Positions 1-11,932 of a stretch of DNA of 64,000 nt are shown in pieces. Position 1 is the first letter of the stretch, and each line of letters starts with the position of its first letter. Position numbers and translations under genes: made by a program. The notes beneath the pieces were generated by a model. That model was not told the DNA's origin. It did not search any database and worked only from the letters and a program-made list of their open reading frames with translations. This DNA comes from Thiohalocapsa sp. ML1 (GTDB taxonomy: Bacteria > Pseudomonadota > Gammaproteobacteria > Chromatiales > Chromatiaceae). The DNA is taken from NCBI RefSeq assembly GCF_001469165.1, contig NZ_JABX01000012.1:87673-151672 (forward strand), written 5' to 3'.

Positions 1-1718
1 CGCAGATCGTCCTCGGCCTGGCGCAGTAACTTGGCCAGCGCCTTGTTGTCGGCGTCTACGCTGAAGGCGCCGAGCCACGGCATCAGCCCCGCCGTGAGCT
101 TGTCGGCAAAGTAGGCGGAGGCCTTCTGCACGCGCTCCTGCACCGCGGCATCCTCTTCCGGCACCCCGTCTGCGCGGTACAGCGTGCGGAGCTGGCGGCG
201 GAAGCTGTCGCTGACCTTCACGATCTCGTCCATGACCTGTCGGCTGAGCGCGTCCATGGCGTCCAGGCCGCGGGCGTCGATGACCCGCTCGTTCTCGCGC
301 AGCAGCCCGAACAGCCGCCGTAGCCGGGCACCGAGGCCGTCGAAGTCCCAGCATTCCTGCAGCAGCCGCTGCTGGTAGGCGATGCGGGCGTGGTCGAGCT
401 GCTCGCGACCGGGCGGGTGGCGGGCGGCCTCGCCGACGTAGTGCGTGACGACCTGGTCGGTCATCACCGCGCGGCGCGGGATCGGGCTCGAGAGCACCAT
501 GCCCTCGAAGGTCTTGCAGCGGCTCAAGGCGACATAGACCTGCCCGTGGGAGAAGGCCGCGCCGGCATCGATGATGGCGCGCTCGAAGGTCAGCCCCTGG
601 CTCTTGTGGATGGTGATGGCCCAGGCGAGGCGCAGCGGATACTGGGTGAAGCTGCCGATGACCTCCTCGCTGATCGCCTTGGTGTCTTTATTGATGCTGT
701 ACTGGATGTTCTCCCAGGTGGCGGGCTCGACCTCGATGTCGGCGTCGTCGCCCGGGCAACGCACCACGATGCGATCGCGCGCGAGCGCCGTGACGGTGCC
801 GATCTTGCCGTTGAACCAGCGCTTGTCGGCGGAGCCGTCGTTGCGCACGAACATGACCTGCGCGCCCTGCTTGAGGGTCAGCGTCTCGGCGGTGGGATAG
901 CTGTGCGCGGGGTAGTCGCGCTCAATGCGCGCCGTGAACTGCTGCGGCTTGGTGCCGAGCGCGCGCAGGCGGGCGTCGTTGATCCGATCGGCGCTGCGGT
1001 TGTGCGTGGTCAGCGTGATCCAGCCGTCTGCATCATCCGGCCGGAAGCCGGGTAGGTGGCGGGAGTTGAGCTCCGTGAGCGCGGCCTCGTCCAGCCGGTT
1101 GTCGCGCACGCGGTTCAGCAGCTCGATGAAGTCCGCGTCGGACTGGCGGTAGATGTGCTCGAGCGCGATCTGCACCAACTCCATCGCCTGTAAGGCGCGG
1201 CTGCTGAAGAAGTAGCCGGAGTCGTAGAAGTCCCGCAAGATGGCCCAGTCGTCGTCGCGCACCACCGGCGGGAGCTGGTGCAGATCGCCGATCATCAGGA
1301 GCTGCACGCCGCCGAAGGGGAGGGTCGTGCGCCGCTCTCGGCGCAGCACGAAGTCCACGGCGTCGAGCAGATCGGCGCGGACCATGCTGATCTCGTCGAT
1401 GACGAGCAGATCGAGGCTCCGGATGATGTCGCGCTTCTGCCGGTTCAGCCGGTGCGCCGCAGCCTGGTGCTCCGAGTCGCCGCCGGGCACGAAGGGGCCG
1501 AACGGGAGCTGAAAGAACGAGTGCAGCGTGACGCCGCCGGCGTTGATCGCCGCCACGCCGGTGGGCGCGGTGACTATCATGCGCTTGGGGCTGTCCGCCT
1601 TCAGCGCGTGCAGAAACGTGGTCTTGCCGGTGCCGGCCTTGCCGGTGAGGAAGATGCTGTGGCCGGTGGCGCGGACGAACTCGTGCGCCAGCTCCAACTG
1701 CGGATTGTGCGTGGCCAT
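1..1718 (-). CDS. Pif1/RecD2-like superfamily 1 DNA helicase, C-terminus beyond the left edge
   Basis: An ATP-dependent DNA helicase of the Pif1-like group. The visible 572 residues hold a Walker A (GKAGTGKTT, residues 26-34), a TAPTGVAA motif (51-58), a Walker B (LLVIDEISM, about 104-112), a GDLHQLPPV motif III, and near the C-terminal side HKSQGLTF and VYVALSR, the conserved 3' motifs of the UvrD_C_2 fold. The ATG at 1716-1718 is chosen because family members begin just before a NPQLELA-like segment; an in-frame ATG at 1740-1742 would add eight residues. Neither has a strong ribosome site. About 190 residues follow motif VI before the window edge, so a C-terminal accessory domain is likely but its identity cannot be seen. 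Confidence 0.9.
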   Translation of the reverse strand, partial: MATHNPQLELAHEFVRATGHSIFLTGKAGTGKTTFLHALKADSPKRMIVTAPTGVAAINAGGVTLHSFFQLPFGPFVPGGDSEHQAAAHRLNRQKRDIIRSLDLLVIDEISMVRADLLDAVDFVLRRERRTTLPFGGVQLLMIGDLHQLPPVVRDDDWAILRDFYDSGYFFSSRALQAMELVQIALEHIYRQSDADFIELLNRVRDNRLDEAALTELNSRHLPGFRPDDADGWITLTTHNRSADRINDARLRALGTKPQQFTARIERDYPAHSYPTAETLTLKQGAQVMFVRNDGSADKRWFNGKIGTVTALARDRIVVRCPGDDADIEVEPATWENIQYSINKDTKAISEEVIGSFTQYPLRLAWAITIHKSQGLTFERAIIDAGAAFSHGQVYVALSRCKTFEGMVLSSPIPRRAVMTDQVVTHYVGEAARHPPGREQLDHARIAYQQRLLQECWDFDGLGARLRRLFGLLRENERVIDARGLDAMDALSRQVMDEIVKVSDSFRRQLRTLYRADGVPEEDAAVQERVQKASAYFADKLTAGLMPWLGAFSVDADNKALAKLLRQAEDDL

Positions 1719-1742
1719 GTCGGTTGCTGGGTCAGCCTCCAT

Positions 1743-2416
1743 GATGCTGCATGCGCTGCCGGGGATGATGCTAGGGGGAAGGGCCGAGGTCCAAGGGCCA
1801 GGCTCCGACGAACCGGTCAAAAACAACGGATATACCCTCATCTCCGACACCTATGTTCCGCCCGCCGTTCGTCGGAATCGGCATCGAAATCGAAATCGAC
1901 ATCGAAATTCTACCCCTAACCCTGGGCTATCCCCCGATTCTAGAACCAAAAAGCAGCGGCTTAGTGCATCCTTCCGACCTGCAATCGGGACCGGAATCCC
2001 AGCCGTCTCGCCGACGCGCGGCTGACTGGGAGCGCCGGCTTTCCAGCCGGCTCGGCGCCGTCGCGGCTCGATGCCGCGTCGGCGTCGCCCGGACTGGCAC
2101 AAGGGCACAAGCGCAGTCGCCCGCCCGGCGGCGCGGCATGGGCAGTAGCCCTGCTCCAGCGCAGTCGATCGCGCGCCGGGGGCATCGAGCCCCCGGCGCG
2201 GGAAGCCGGCTGAAAGCCGGCGATCCCAGTGCGTGACGGCTCGCTGTCCAGGCCGATTTGTGGGGACACCTCAGCCCCTAACCGCATTCGGCTCAAGCGG
2301 TGTCTCGCGATAGCCGGCGTTGGTTCCGCTGCGACGAGTGTACCGGTTATTTCTGAACTTTCAGCAGGAGCCACGGGAGCCTTCCTCAGCCCTCCGCCCT
2401 CGTCCCCCAACCCCCA
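1743..2416. other. Intergenic repeat-rich spacer between helicase and cobQ
   Basis: No gene is seen here. The stretch holds a degenerate GGCCGAG/GGCCAAG heptamer patch near 1776-1806, a short hexamer tract of ATCGAA-type units at about 1868-1912, and the 204-bp MITE-like element listed separately. Open frames crossing it follow the repeat composition and have no ribosome site. Confidence 0.7.
2026..2229. mobile_element. MITE-like element, copy 1 (204 bp)
   Basis: The ends are inverted repeats of about 26 bp: CTGGGAGCGCCGGCTTTCC on the left and the complement of CTGGGATCGCCGGCTTTC on the right, differing by one base and one indel. Each end is itself a small GCCGGCT/AGCCGGC hairpin, and the interior has a third palindrome (CCGGGGGC-ATCGA-GCCCCCGG). 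There is no coding capacity. A homologous copy lies at 49531-49824 in the opposite orientation. The family is not one I recognise; non-autonomous transposon is an inference from the ends and the second copy. Confidence 0.75.
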
Positions 2417-3991
2417 TCAACGCGCCAGCGCCAGCAGCGCATCCAGGTCCAGATTCGCCTCGATGTGGTCGGCCAGATCGTCGAGCGCCTGCTCGATGCG
2501 GGCGTCGAAGTCGAGCCGGGCGGCCTTGGCGCCCATCTCCTCCAGCCAATGCGCGCGGAAGGCGTCGCCTGAGAAGATGCCGTGCAGGTAGCCGCCCATG
2601 ACGCGGCCGTGGTGGCTGACGGCGCCTTCCGGGCGCGCGCTGCCGTCGGCGCCCTGGAGCAAGAGCCAGGGCTGCGCCAGGCCGAGCCCGGTGGTGCGGC
2701 CCATATGCATCTCGTAGCCCGTGACCGGGCAGCCGCTCAGGCCATCGGTGGCGGCCAGATCGACGAGGCGTTTGTCGCCGCCGATCTCGGTCTCGATGTC
2801 GAGCAGCCCGAGCCCGTGCGTGTCGCCGGGCGCGCCCTCGATGCCTTGGGGATCGCGCACCACGCGCCCGAGCATCTGAAAGCCGGCGCAGAGCCCGACC
2901 ACGCGCCCACCGCGGCGCACGTGGGCGAGGATGTCGATGTCCCAGCCCTCTTTGCGCAGGACATCTAGATCCGCCCGCGTGGCCTTGGAGCCGGGCAGGA
3001 TCACGACATCGGTGTCCGCCGGCAGCGCTTGGCCCGGCATGAGCCAGCGGAGATTCACCGCGGGTTCGGCGGCGAGCGGGTCCATGTCGTCGAAGTTCGC
3101 GACCCGCGACAGCCGGGGCACGGCGACGTTGAGCGTGCCGCCGCCCCAGCTCTGCTCGGCCGGGCGCTCCAGCGCTAGCGAGTCCTCCGCCGGCAGCCGC
3201 GACGCCCCCTCGAACCAGCGCACGACGCCGAGGAAGGGCCAGCCGGTGTGGGCGGTGATGGTCTCGCAGGCGGGCTCGAACAGCGAGAAGTCGCCGCGGA
3301 ACTTGTTCACCATGTAGCCGACGACGCGCTCCCGATCCGCCGGGTCCAGCAGCAGCCAGGTGCCGACCAGATGTGACATGGTGCCGCCCTTGTCGAGGTC
3401 GCCGACGATGACCACCGGCACGCCCGCGCGCTCGGCGAAGAACATGTTGGTGATGTCGCTCGCGCGCAGATAGATCTCGGCGCCGCTGCCGGCGCCCTCC
3501 ACCAGCACCAGGTCGGCCTCGGCACACAGGCGCTCGAAGCTGTCGAGGATGGCCGGCATCATGCCCTGGCGCATCTCGTGGTAAACCCGCGCTGGGCAGT
3601 TGCCGAGCGCGCGCCCGCGCAGCACCACCTGGGAGCCCACGTTGGTCTGGGGCTTGAGCAGCACGGGGTTCATGTGGATGGACGGCGGCACGCCGCAGGC
3701 CTTGGCCTGCAGGGCCTGCGCGCGGCCGATCTCGCCGCGCGGCTGCTCGCCGTCGGCGCCGGGCGGGGCGTCGCTGTCCGCGGTGACGGCGGCGTTGTTG
3801 CTCATGTTCTGCGCCTTGAATGGCCGCACGACGAGCCCGCGGCGGGCGTAGGCGCGGCAGAGCCCGGCGACGAGCAGGCTCTTGCCGACGTCGGAGGCCG
3901 TGCCCTGGATCATCAGCGTGCGTGCGCGGCGCGGGCCGTGGTCTGCCAGGGGCGGCAGCACGAGGTCGATGCTGGGGGCGGTTGCGGTCAT
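2417..3991 (-). CDS. cobQ: Cobyric acid synthase CobQ
   Basis: Glutamine-dependent amidation of adenosylcobyrinic acid a,c-diamide to cobyric acid in cobalamin synthesis. The 524-residue length is normal for CobQ. Near the N-terminus is the dethiobiotin-synthetase-like ATP site (MIQGTASDVGKSLL, about residues 27-40) followed by RPFKAQNMSNN. The C-terminal half is a class I glutamine amidotransferase-type domain with the VGLCAGFQMLG nucleophile elbow. The start is the ATG at 3989-3991, which fits family N-termini; a much longer open frame runs upstream only because the heptamer array beyond it lacks stop codons. No other cob gene is adjacent, so it stands apart from a B12 operon. Confidence 0.95.
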   Translation of the reverse strand: MTATAPSIDLVLPPLADHGPRRARTLMIQGTASDVGKSLLVAGLCRAYARRGLVVRPFKAQNMSNNAAVTADSDAPPGADGEQPRGEIGRAQALQAKACGVPPSIHMNPVLLKPQTNVGSQVVLRGRALGNCPARVYHEMRQGMMPAILDSFERLCAEADLVLVEGAGSGAEIYLRASDITNMFFAERAGVPVVIVGDLDKGGTMSHLVGTWLLLDPADRERVVGYMVNKFRGDFSLFEPACETITAHTGWPFLGVVRWFEGASRLPAEDSLALERPAEQSWGGGTLNVAVPRLSRVANFDDMDPLAAEPAVNLRWLMPGQALPADTDVVILPGSKATRADLDVLRKEGWDIDILAHVRRGGRVVGLCAGFQMLGRVVRDPQGIEGAPGDTHGLGLLDIETEIGGDKRLVDLAATDGLSGCPVTGYEMHMGRTTGLGLAQPWLLLQGADGSARPEGAVSHHGRVMGGYLHGIFSGDAFRAHWLEEMGAKAARLDFDARIEQALDDLADHIEANLDLDALLALAR

Positions 3992-4040
3992 TTTGCGGGG
4001 CCGGGCTGTTCGTTGGGGGAGTGGGTTGGGTAAGCTGCGG

Positions 4041-4272
4041 GGCGAAGTGCGAAGTGCGAAGTGCGAAGTGCGAAGTGCGAAGTGCGAAGTGCGAAGTGCG
4101 GAGTGCGAAGTGCGGAGTGCGGAGTGCGAAGTACGAAGTGCGGAGTGCGAAGTGCGGAGTGCGGAGTGCGAAGTGCGGAGTGCGGAGTGCGAAGTACGAA
4201 GTGCGGAGTGCGAAGTGCGGAGTGCGGAGTGCGGAGTGCGGAGTGCGAAGTGCGAAGTGCGAAGTACGCAGT
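4041..4272. repeat. Heptanucleotide tandem array (GCGAAGT/GCGGAGT)n
   Basis: About 33 tandem 7-bp units, almost all GCGAAGT or GCGGAGT, with occasional GTAC variants at 4131, 4194 and 4264. The first two variants are 63 bp apart (9 units) and the next 70 bp (10 units), which points to duplication of multi-unit blocks. Because 7 is not a multiple of 3 and the unit makes no stop codon, every frame stays open on both strands and produces false SALRTSHF/SAKCEVR-type proteins. It fills the gap between the divergent starts of cobQ and the dnaQ-like gene and could affect their promoters. Confidence 0.95.
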
Positions 4273-4357
4273 TTGCGCAGCAAATCGTTTCGTCGGCGGC
4301 TAGGCCCACGCCGACGACAGGGCTAGACATTGGGGTCGCAGGGGAACAAGAACCGTC

Positions 4358-5107
4358 ATGCGTCAAATCGTGCTGGACACCGAGACCACGGGCCTGGAGC
4401 CGTCCGAGGGCCATCGCATTATCGAAATCGGCTGTGTGGAGGTGGTGGAGCGGGGGCTCACCGGCAACGACTTCCACCGCTACATCCAACCGGACCGTGC
4501 GATCGACGCCGGCGCCGAGGCCGTGCACGGCATCACCAACGCTTTTCTCGCGGACAAGCCGCGCTTTGCGGACATCGCGGACGAGCTCCTGGACTACTGC
4601 CGCGGCGCGGAGCTGGTGATCCACAACGCCCCCTTCGATGTCGGCTTTCTGAACCACGAGCTCAAAGGCTGGCGCGATGACGCGCCCGCCATCGAGCACA
4701 TCTGCACCGTGGCGGACAGCCTTGTGCTCGCCCGGCGCATGCACCCGGGGCAGCGCAACAGCCTGGATGCGTTGTGCAAGCGCTACGGCATCGACAACAC
4801 TCAGCGCGAGCTGCACGGCGCGTTGCTGGACGCCCAGATTCTCGCCGAGGTGTATCTCGCCATGACCGGCGGGCAGGTCAGCCTGCACCTCGCCGGCGAG
4901 GAGCAGGTCGAGACCGGGCTCACGCGCGAGGCGGTGCGTCCGCTCAACATCGCGCGCGGCGCGCTGCGCGTCGTGCGGGCGAGTGCGGCCGAGGTCGCCG
5001 CCCATGAAGCCCGGCTTGCGGCCATCCACAAGGCCAGCGGCGGCTGTGTTTGGCTCGCGGAGGAGGCCGGCGCAGACGGCACAGCCCCGGCAGCCGGGGT
5101 CGCCTGA
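4358..5107 (+). CDS. dnaQ: DnaQ-type 3'-5' exonuclease (DNA polymerase III epsilon subunit)
   Basis: The proofreading exonuclease of the replicative polymerase, with two-metal DEDD chemistry. The 249 residues show ExoI DTETTG at residues 7-12, ExoII around HNAPFDVGFL (residues 89-98), and ExoIII with a HGALLDAQIL segment (DEDDh type). Length matches epsilon subunits (about 240-250). The C-terminal tail after residue 180 is less conserved, where epsilon binds alpha. It is transcribed away from cobQ across the heptamer array and converges on nhaD, with 15 bp between the two stop codons. Confidence 0.93.
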   Translation: MRQIVLDTETTGLEPSEGHRIIEIGCVEVVERGLTGNDFHRYIQPDRAIDAGAEAVHGITNAFLADKPRFADIADELLDYCRGAELVIHNAPFDVGFLNHELKGWRDDAPAIEHICTVADSLVLARRMHPGQRNSLDALCKRYGIDNTQRELHGALLDAQILAEVYLAMTGGQVSLHLAGEEQVETGLTREAVRPLNIARGALRVVRASAAEVAAHEARLAAIHKASGGCVWLAEEAGADGTAPAAGVA

Positions 5108-5122
5108 CGCCGCTCCCAAGGA

Positions 5123-6544
5123 TCAGCCCGCAACCGGCTTCGAGAAGGTCCAGAAGTTCACGATGAAGTGGGTGAGGACGCTCGCGATGTAGCCGAGCGC
5201 GATGTACTTGGACCACTTCATGTGCTCGAAGAAGGTGTAGATCCCCTTCGCTTGGCCCATCAGCGCCACACCGGCCGCCGAGCCGATGGACAGCAAGCTG
5301 CCACCAACACCGGCCGTCAGTGTGACGAGCAGCCACTGGCCCTGGGACATGTCCGGGTTCATCGTCAGCACCGCGAACATCACCGGAATGTTGTCGATGA
5401 CCGCCGACAGCAGCCCCACCAGCGTGTTGGCGAAGGTCGGTCCCACGTCCCCGTACGCGAACTGCGACACCAGCTCCAGGTAGCCGATGAAGCCCAGGCC
5501 GCCGACGCACAGGATGACGCCGTAGAAGAAGAGCAGGGTGTCCCACTCCGCCCGCGCCACCTTATTGAAGATGTCGAAGGGCATGCTGTCCTCCAGCGTG
5601 CCGACCTTGACCGTCTGCTCCTCGTGGGTCTTGAATAGGTAGTAGGCGAAGAACTTCAGATACGCGAGCCCGGTCATCATGCCCAGCACGGGCGGCAGGT
5701 GGAAGAAGCTGTGGGCGCTGACGGCGGTGGTGATCGTCAACAGGAACAGCAGCACGATGCGCCGGGCGCCGCGCTTCATCTTCACCACATCGTCGCTCGG
5801 CGGCGGTGTGCCGTCCGGGACTGCCTTGTGCATGAAGTAGGCGGGGACGAGATAGTTCACCAGCGCCGGGATGAAGAGCAGGAAGAAGGCCTGGAACTCC
5901 AGGATGCCCTTTTGCCACACCATCAGCGTGGTGATGTCGCCGAAGGGGCTGAAGGCGCCGCCGGCGTTGGCCGCGACGACGATGTTGATGCAGCCGAGCG
6001 CGACGAACCGGGGGCTGTCCGCACCCACGGCCATCACCACCGCACACATCAAGAGCGCCGTGGTGAGGTTGTCCGCCACCGGCGAGATGAAGAAGGCGAT
6101 GAAGCCCGTCATCCAGAACAGCGTGCGATAGCTCCAGCCGCTGGCCACGAGCCAGGCCCGCAGCCGCTCGAAGACCAGGCGCTCCTCCATCGCGTTGATG
6201 TAGGTCATGGCCGCGAGCAGGAACAGGAACAGCTCGGCGAACTCCATGATGTTGTGCCGCACCGCCTCTTCGGCGGCGTGGGGGTCGCCGTGGTGGCTCG
6301 TGTAGTAGTACGCGATCAGGAGCCAGATGACGCCCGCCGCGAGCACCACCGGCTTGGATTTGCGCAGGTGCGTGAACTCCTCCGCCATCACCAGCGCGTA
6401 GGCGATGACGAAGATCAGGAGTGCCGAGTAACCGACCCATTCGGTGGTCAGGTCGAGACGATTGCCGCCGTCGCTGGCGAGCGCCAGCGCGGGGACCAAC
6501 AACAGCAGCACGGCCAGTACCGCTTTGACCGCCGAGTGATGCAT
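5123..6544 (-). CDS. nhaD: Sodium:proton antiporter NhaD
   Basis: An inner-membrane Na+/H+ antiporter of the NhaD (ion transporter superfamily) type, used in salt and alkaline homeostasis. The 473 residues begin with a signal-like hydrophobic segment (residues 7-24) and contain about a dozen membrane spans. The motifs SPVADNLTTALLM and AANAGGAFSPFGDITTLMVW are characteristic of NhaD. The start ATG is preceded by AAGGAG at 5-nt spacing. It converges on dnaQ. Its presence fits a marine or haloalkaline purple sulfur bacterium, although NhaD also occurs elsewhere. Confidence 0.93.
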   Translation of the reverse strand: MHHSAVKAVLAVLLLLVPALALASDGGNRLDLTTEWVGYSALLIFVIAYALVMAEEFTHLRKSKPVVLAAGVIWLLIAYYYTSHHGDPHAAEEAVRHNIMEFAELFLFLLAAMTYINAMEERLVFERLRAWLVASGWSYRTLFWMTGFIAFFISPVADNLTTALLMCAVVMAVGADSPRFVALGCINIVVAANAGGAFSPFGDITTLMVWQKGILEFQAFFLLFIPALVNYLVPAYFMHKAVPDGTPPPSDDVVKMKRGARRIVLLFLLTITTAVSAHSFFHLPPVLGMMTGLAYLKFFAYYLFKTHEEQTVKVGTLEDSMPFDIFNKVARAEWDTLLFFYGVILCVGGLGFIGYLELVSQFAYGDVGPTFANTLVGLLSAVIDNIPVMFAVLTMNPDMSQGQWLLVTLTAGVGGSLLSIGSAAGVALMGQAKGIYTFFEHMKWSKYIALGYIASVLTHFIVNFWTFSKPVAG

Positions 6545-6878
6545 GCAAGCTCCTTGGAGGGGATCAGTTCCACCCCGGGGGTTGGCTCATGACGCCGCTG
6601 GACCGGTGTCGGCCGGGGCGCGGCGCAATCGCAAAGGGCGCCATTCTAGTGGCTTTCGCTCGCTTAGCCGAGCGGGGCTTGGGGAAGCGCCGGTGTGCCG
6701 GCCGGGGCGAGCCCCGAGACAGCCCCCTGTGTTGCTGAGCGGAGGCGGGCGTTGCATACCCGTCCCGGAGTTGTGCTAGCGGGACGCCAAGCCGGCTGGA
6801 AGGGGCCGGGCGCGTCTCGGCCTCGGCGGCACGCGAACAGCAGACGCGCCGCTCAAGGATACGGGGTTGGCTGGCGCG
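6545..6878. other. Spacer between fnr and nhaD
   Basis: 334 bp between the end of fnr and the start of nhaD, both read leftward. It should hold the nhaD promoter. I see no gene, no strong sigma-70 promoter and no FNR box in it. A GCCGG-rich patch at about 6690-6810 vaguely resembles the ends of the MITE-like element but I could not align it. Confidence 0.4.
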
Positions 6879-7637
6879 TCAGTTGGAGTGCTGGCGGCTG
6901 TCCATTGCCTGTGCGACGCCGGCGAGGGATTCCATCGTGTGCAGATCCAGGATTTCCACGTGCTTGCGGTCCACCTTGACGAGCCCCTCGTCCTGGAAGC
7001 GGGTGAACAGGCGGCTCACCGTTTCCACCGCGAGGCCCAGGTAGTTGCCGATCTCGTGGCGCGACATGCTGAGGTAGAAGTCCGTCGGCGAGAGCCCGCG
7101 CTTGCTGAGCCGCTTGGACATGCTGGCCAGGAAGGCCGCGAGGCGCTCCTCGGCGTTCTTCTTGCCGAGCAGCAGCAGCATCTCGGCGTCGTGGCTGATC
7201 TCCTTGCTCAACAGCCGGAACATCTGGTGCTGCAGGCTCGGAATGCTGGACGAGAGCTCTTCGAAGCGCTGGAAGGGGATCTCGCAGATGGCGGAGGTCT
7301 CCAGCACTTTGGCAGAACAGGCGTGCATGTCCTGATCGATGGCGTCGAGCCCGATGATCTCCCCCGGCAGGTGGAAGCCGAGCACCTGCTCGCCGCCTTC
7401 CTCGCTGGGTGTGTACGTCTTCACCGAGCCCGTTTTGACGACGTACAGGGAGCGGAAACGCTCGCCGCTACGGAACAGGTGGTCGCCCCGGTGCAGCGGT
7501 CGGGAGCGCTTGACGATGCTGTCGAGCCGGTCCACGTCCTCCGGCGACATGCCCATGGGAAGGCACAGCTGCGACAGCGTGCAGTTCTTGCAGGCGACGC
7601 GGATGGTCTCGAAGGAGATAACTTTACGTTGAGTCAA
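6879..7637 (-). CDS. fnr: Oxygen-sensing transcriptional regulator FNR
   Basis: A CRP/FNR family activator that binds a [4Fe-4S] cluster under anaerobic conditions. Cysteines C16, C19, C25 (C-x2-C-x5-C) and C107 are the four cluster ligands. The cyclic-nucleotide-like fold is followed by a helix-turn-helix whose recognition helix reads ETVSRL, the E--SR pattern that reads TTGAT half sites. The first possible start is a TTG at 7635-7637: an in-frame stop lies just upstream and the first internal ATG would delete the N-terminal cysteines. A perfect FNR box lies 45 nt upstream, which suggests autoregulation. The same regulator could act on the hydrogenase operon further along the window. Confidence 0.95.
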   Translation of the reverse strand: MTQRKVISFETIRVACKNCTLSQLCLPMGMSPEDVDRLDSIVKRSRPLHRGDHLFRSGERFRSLYVVKTGSVKTYTPSEEGGEQVLGFHLPGEIIGLDAIDQDMHACSAKVLETSAICEIPFQRFEELSSSIPSLQHQMFRLLSKEISHDAEMLLLLGKKNAEERLAAFLASMSKRLSKRGLSPTDFYLSMSRHEIGNYLGLAVETVSRLFTRFQDEGLVKVDRKHVEILDLHTMESLAGVAQAMDSRQHSN

Positions 7638-7681
7638 GGCAATGTACTCGGCTGATTGACGCCTCTATTCTGCAACCCCGA

Positions 7682-7695
7682 TTGATATGCATCAA
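7682..7695. promoter_or_regulatory. FNR box upstream of fnr
   Basis: TTGATATGCATCAA is an exact match to the FNR consensus TTGAT-N4-ATCAA and a perfect palindrome. Its centre is about 51 nt upstream of the fnr start codon. Whether it activates or represses depends on the transcription start, which cannot be seen. Confidence 0.85.
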
Positions 7696-7957
7696 GGCGC
7701 AATTTGTTCTTTTCACGCGCCCTTGTTGGTGAAATTGCCGATGCGGCTAGGGCCATGCGGTCATGCCGCCGATGTTCGGCAGGGTTACGGGGATCTGCGG
7801 TGGCTGTCGTCGGGGCCGTCAGCGAGCGGGCCGAGGTGCCCTATGTACCGGTGCTGTCGGTGCTTTCCCGGTGCGGCCCGGGTCTCGCTCCACCCCAATG
7901 CAAAACGTCCGAGCATGGCGCCGCAGGCGACCGCCGGTGCTCGCGGGCCGGGGCGAC

Positions 7958-7985
7958 AAAAAAAGCCGCGCCCGAGGACGCGGCT
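7958..7985 (-). terminator. Rho-independent terminator of the sulfur globule protein gene
   Basis: Read on the minus strand there is a 7-bp stem (AGCCGCG with CGCGGCT, + strand coordinates 7964-7970 and 7979-7985) followed by a run of seven T. It lies about 100 bp after the stop codon of the leftward sulfur globule protein gene. The rest of the 7696-8087 spacer holds no visible gene. Confidence 0.8.
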
Positions 7986-8087
7986 TCTGGCCGAGGGGAC
8001 GACTGTCAGTCAGTCGCCGTGATCGCAGCCAGGCGAGGCGCCGGGGCGCCCACCTGGCGGCGGTGGTCAGCCTCGGCCGGCCGGGGG

Positions 8088-8504
8088 TTACTTCTGCTGC
8101 TCAGCGGCCGGCGCGGCAGGTGCTGCCGGTACGCCGTAGGGCGCGCCGTAAGGCATGACCGGACCGCCGTAGCCGTAGCCCGGATAGCCGTAGCCCGGAT
8201 AGCCGTAGTAGCCACCGTACGGCTGGCCGTAGCCGTAGCCGTAGCCGCGGCCATAGCCGGAGCCGCGGCCGCGCCCGTAGCCGCGGCCGCCGCCGGACAT
8301 GTTCATGTTGAAGTCGCCGTAGCCGTCGCCGAACATGTCGCCCAGCATGTCGCCGAAGCCGTCGCCCCAGCCGGACCCGTAGCCGGGGCCGCCGTAGCCG
8401 GGGCCACCGTAGCCGGGACCCCACCAGGCCTGCGCGGCGCTCATCGAGAAGGTCGCGGCGCCGGCGATGGCGGCGATGCCGAAGATCTTGGCAAGCTTTT
8501 GCAT
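8088..8504 (-). CDS. Sulfur globule protein-like Gly/Tyr-rich secreted protein
   Basis: 138 residues: a Sec signal peptide (residues 1 to about 24, ending AAQA) followed by a mature region dominated by Gly, Tyr and Pro in [13 protein letters not shown] and YGYPGYG repeats, and an Ala/Pro tail. The layout (signal peptide ending in [11 protein letters not shown], then GY repeats) is that of the purple sulfur bacterial proteins SgpA/SgpB, which coat intracytoplasmic or periplasmic sulfur globules. The start is the ATG at 8502-8504 with GGAG 9 nt upstream, not the TTG five codons earlier. A strong terminator follows. An unrelated glycine-rich secreted protein is the alternative; the context adds no other sulfur gene. 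Confidence 0.75.
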   Translation of the reverse strand: MQKLAKIFGIAAIAGAATFSMSAAQAWWGPGYGGPGYGGPGYGSGWGDGFGDMLGDMFGDGYGDFNMNMSGGGRGYGRGRGSGYGRGYGYGYGQPYGGYYGYPGYGYPGYGYGGPVMPYGAPYGVPAAPAAPAAEQQK

Positions 8505-8734
8505 GATCTGACGCTCCAAAGGGGTTTCATTTGAGTTTCAGCACTGCAGGGGCGTGCGGAAGGAGATTCCGACGGTGGCCCCCGGTGGTCCGTGGGATAC
8601 GGCCGCGGTGGAGTATACGTGCCAGATTCCCTGTTGTGAAGGGCGCTAATAACCGGTTTCTAGGCACAATTCAGCGCGATCCGCCAGCGCCGCCCGGGCG
8701 CGCGCCAATTGAGGCAGGGCCCGTAATTTGCTAA

Positions 8735-11887
<3,153 letters not shown>

Positions 11888-11932
11888 TACAGGCACGCGC
11901 GGGCAGCGGGCGGCAGGGTCGGGGACAGAGGC

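Noticed and set aside
1278..1919. Rightward ORFs of 165-221 codons over the first 2 kb
   Set aside because: They are antisense to the Pif1-like helicase, whose motifs are continuous on the minus strand.
2361..4283. A 640-codon leftward ORF full of SALRTSHF/ALRTPHF repeats
   Set aside because: It is the heptamer array in another frame plus antisense-like sequence; there is no ribosome site or conserved domain.
2417..5119. A 900-codon leftward ORF that includes cobQ
   Set aside because: The upstream 375 codons run through the stop-free heptamer array and the antisense of the dnaQ-like gene. CobQ begins at 3991.
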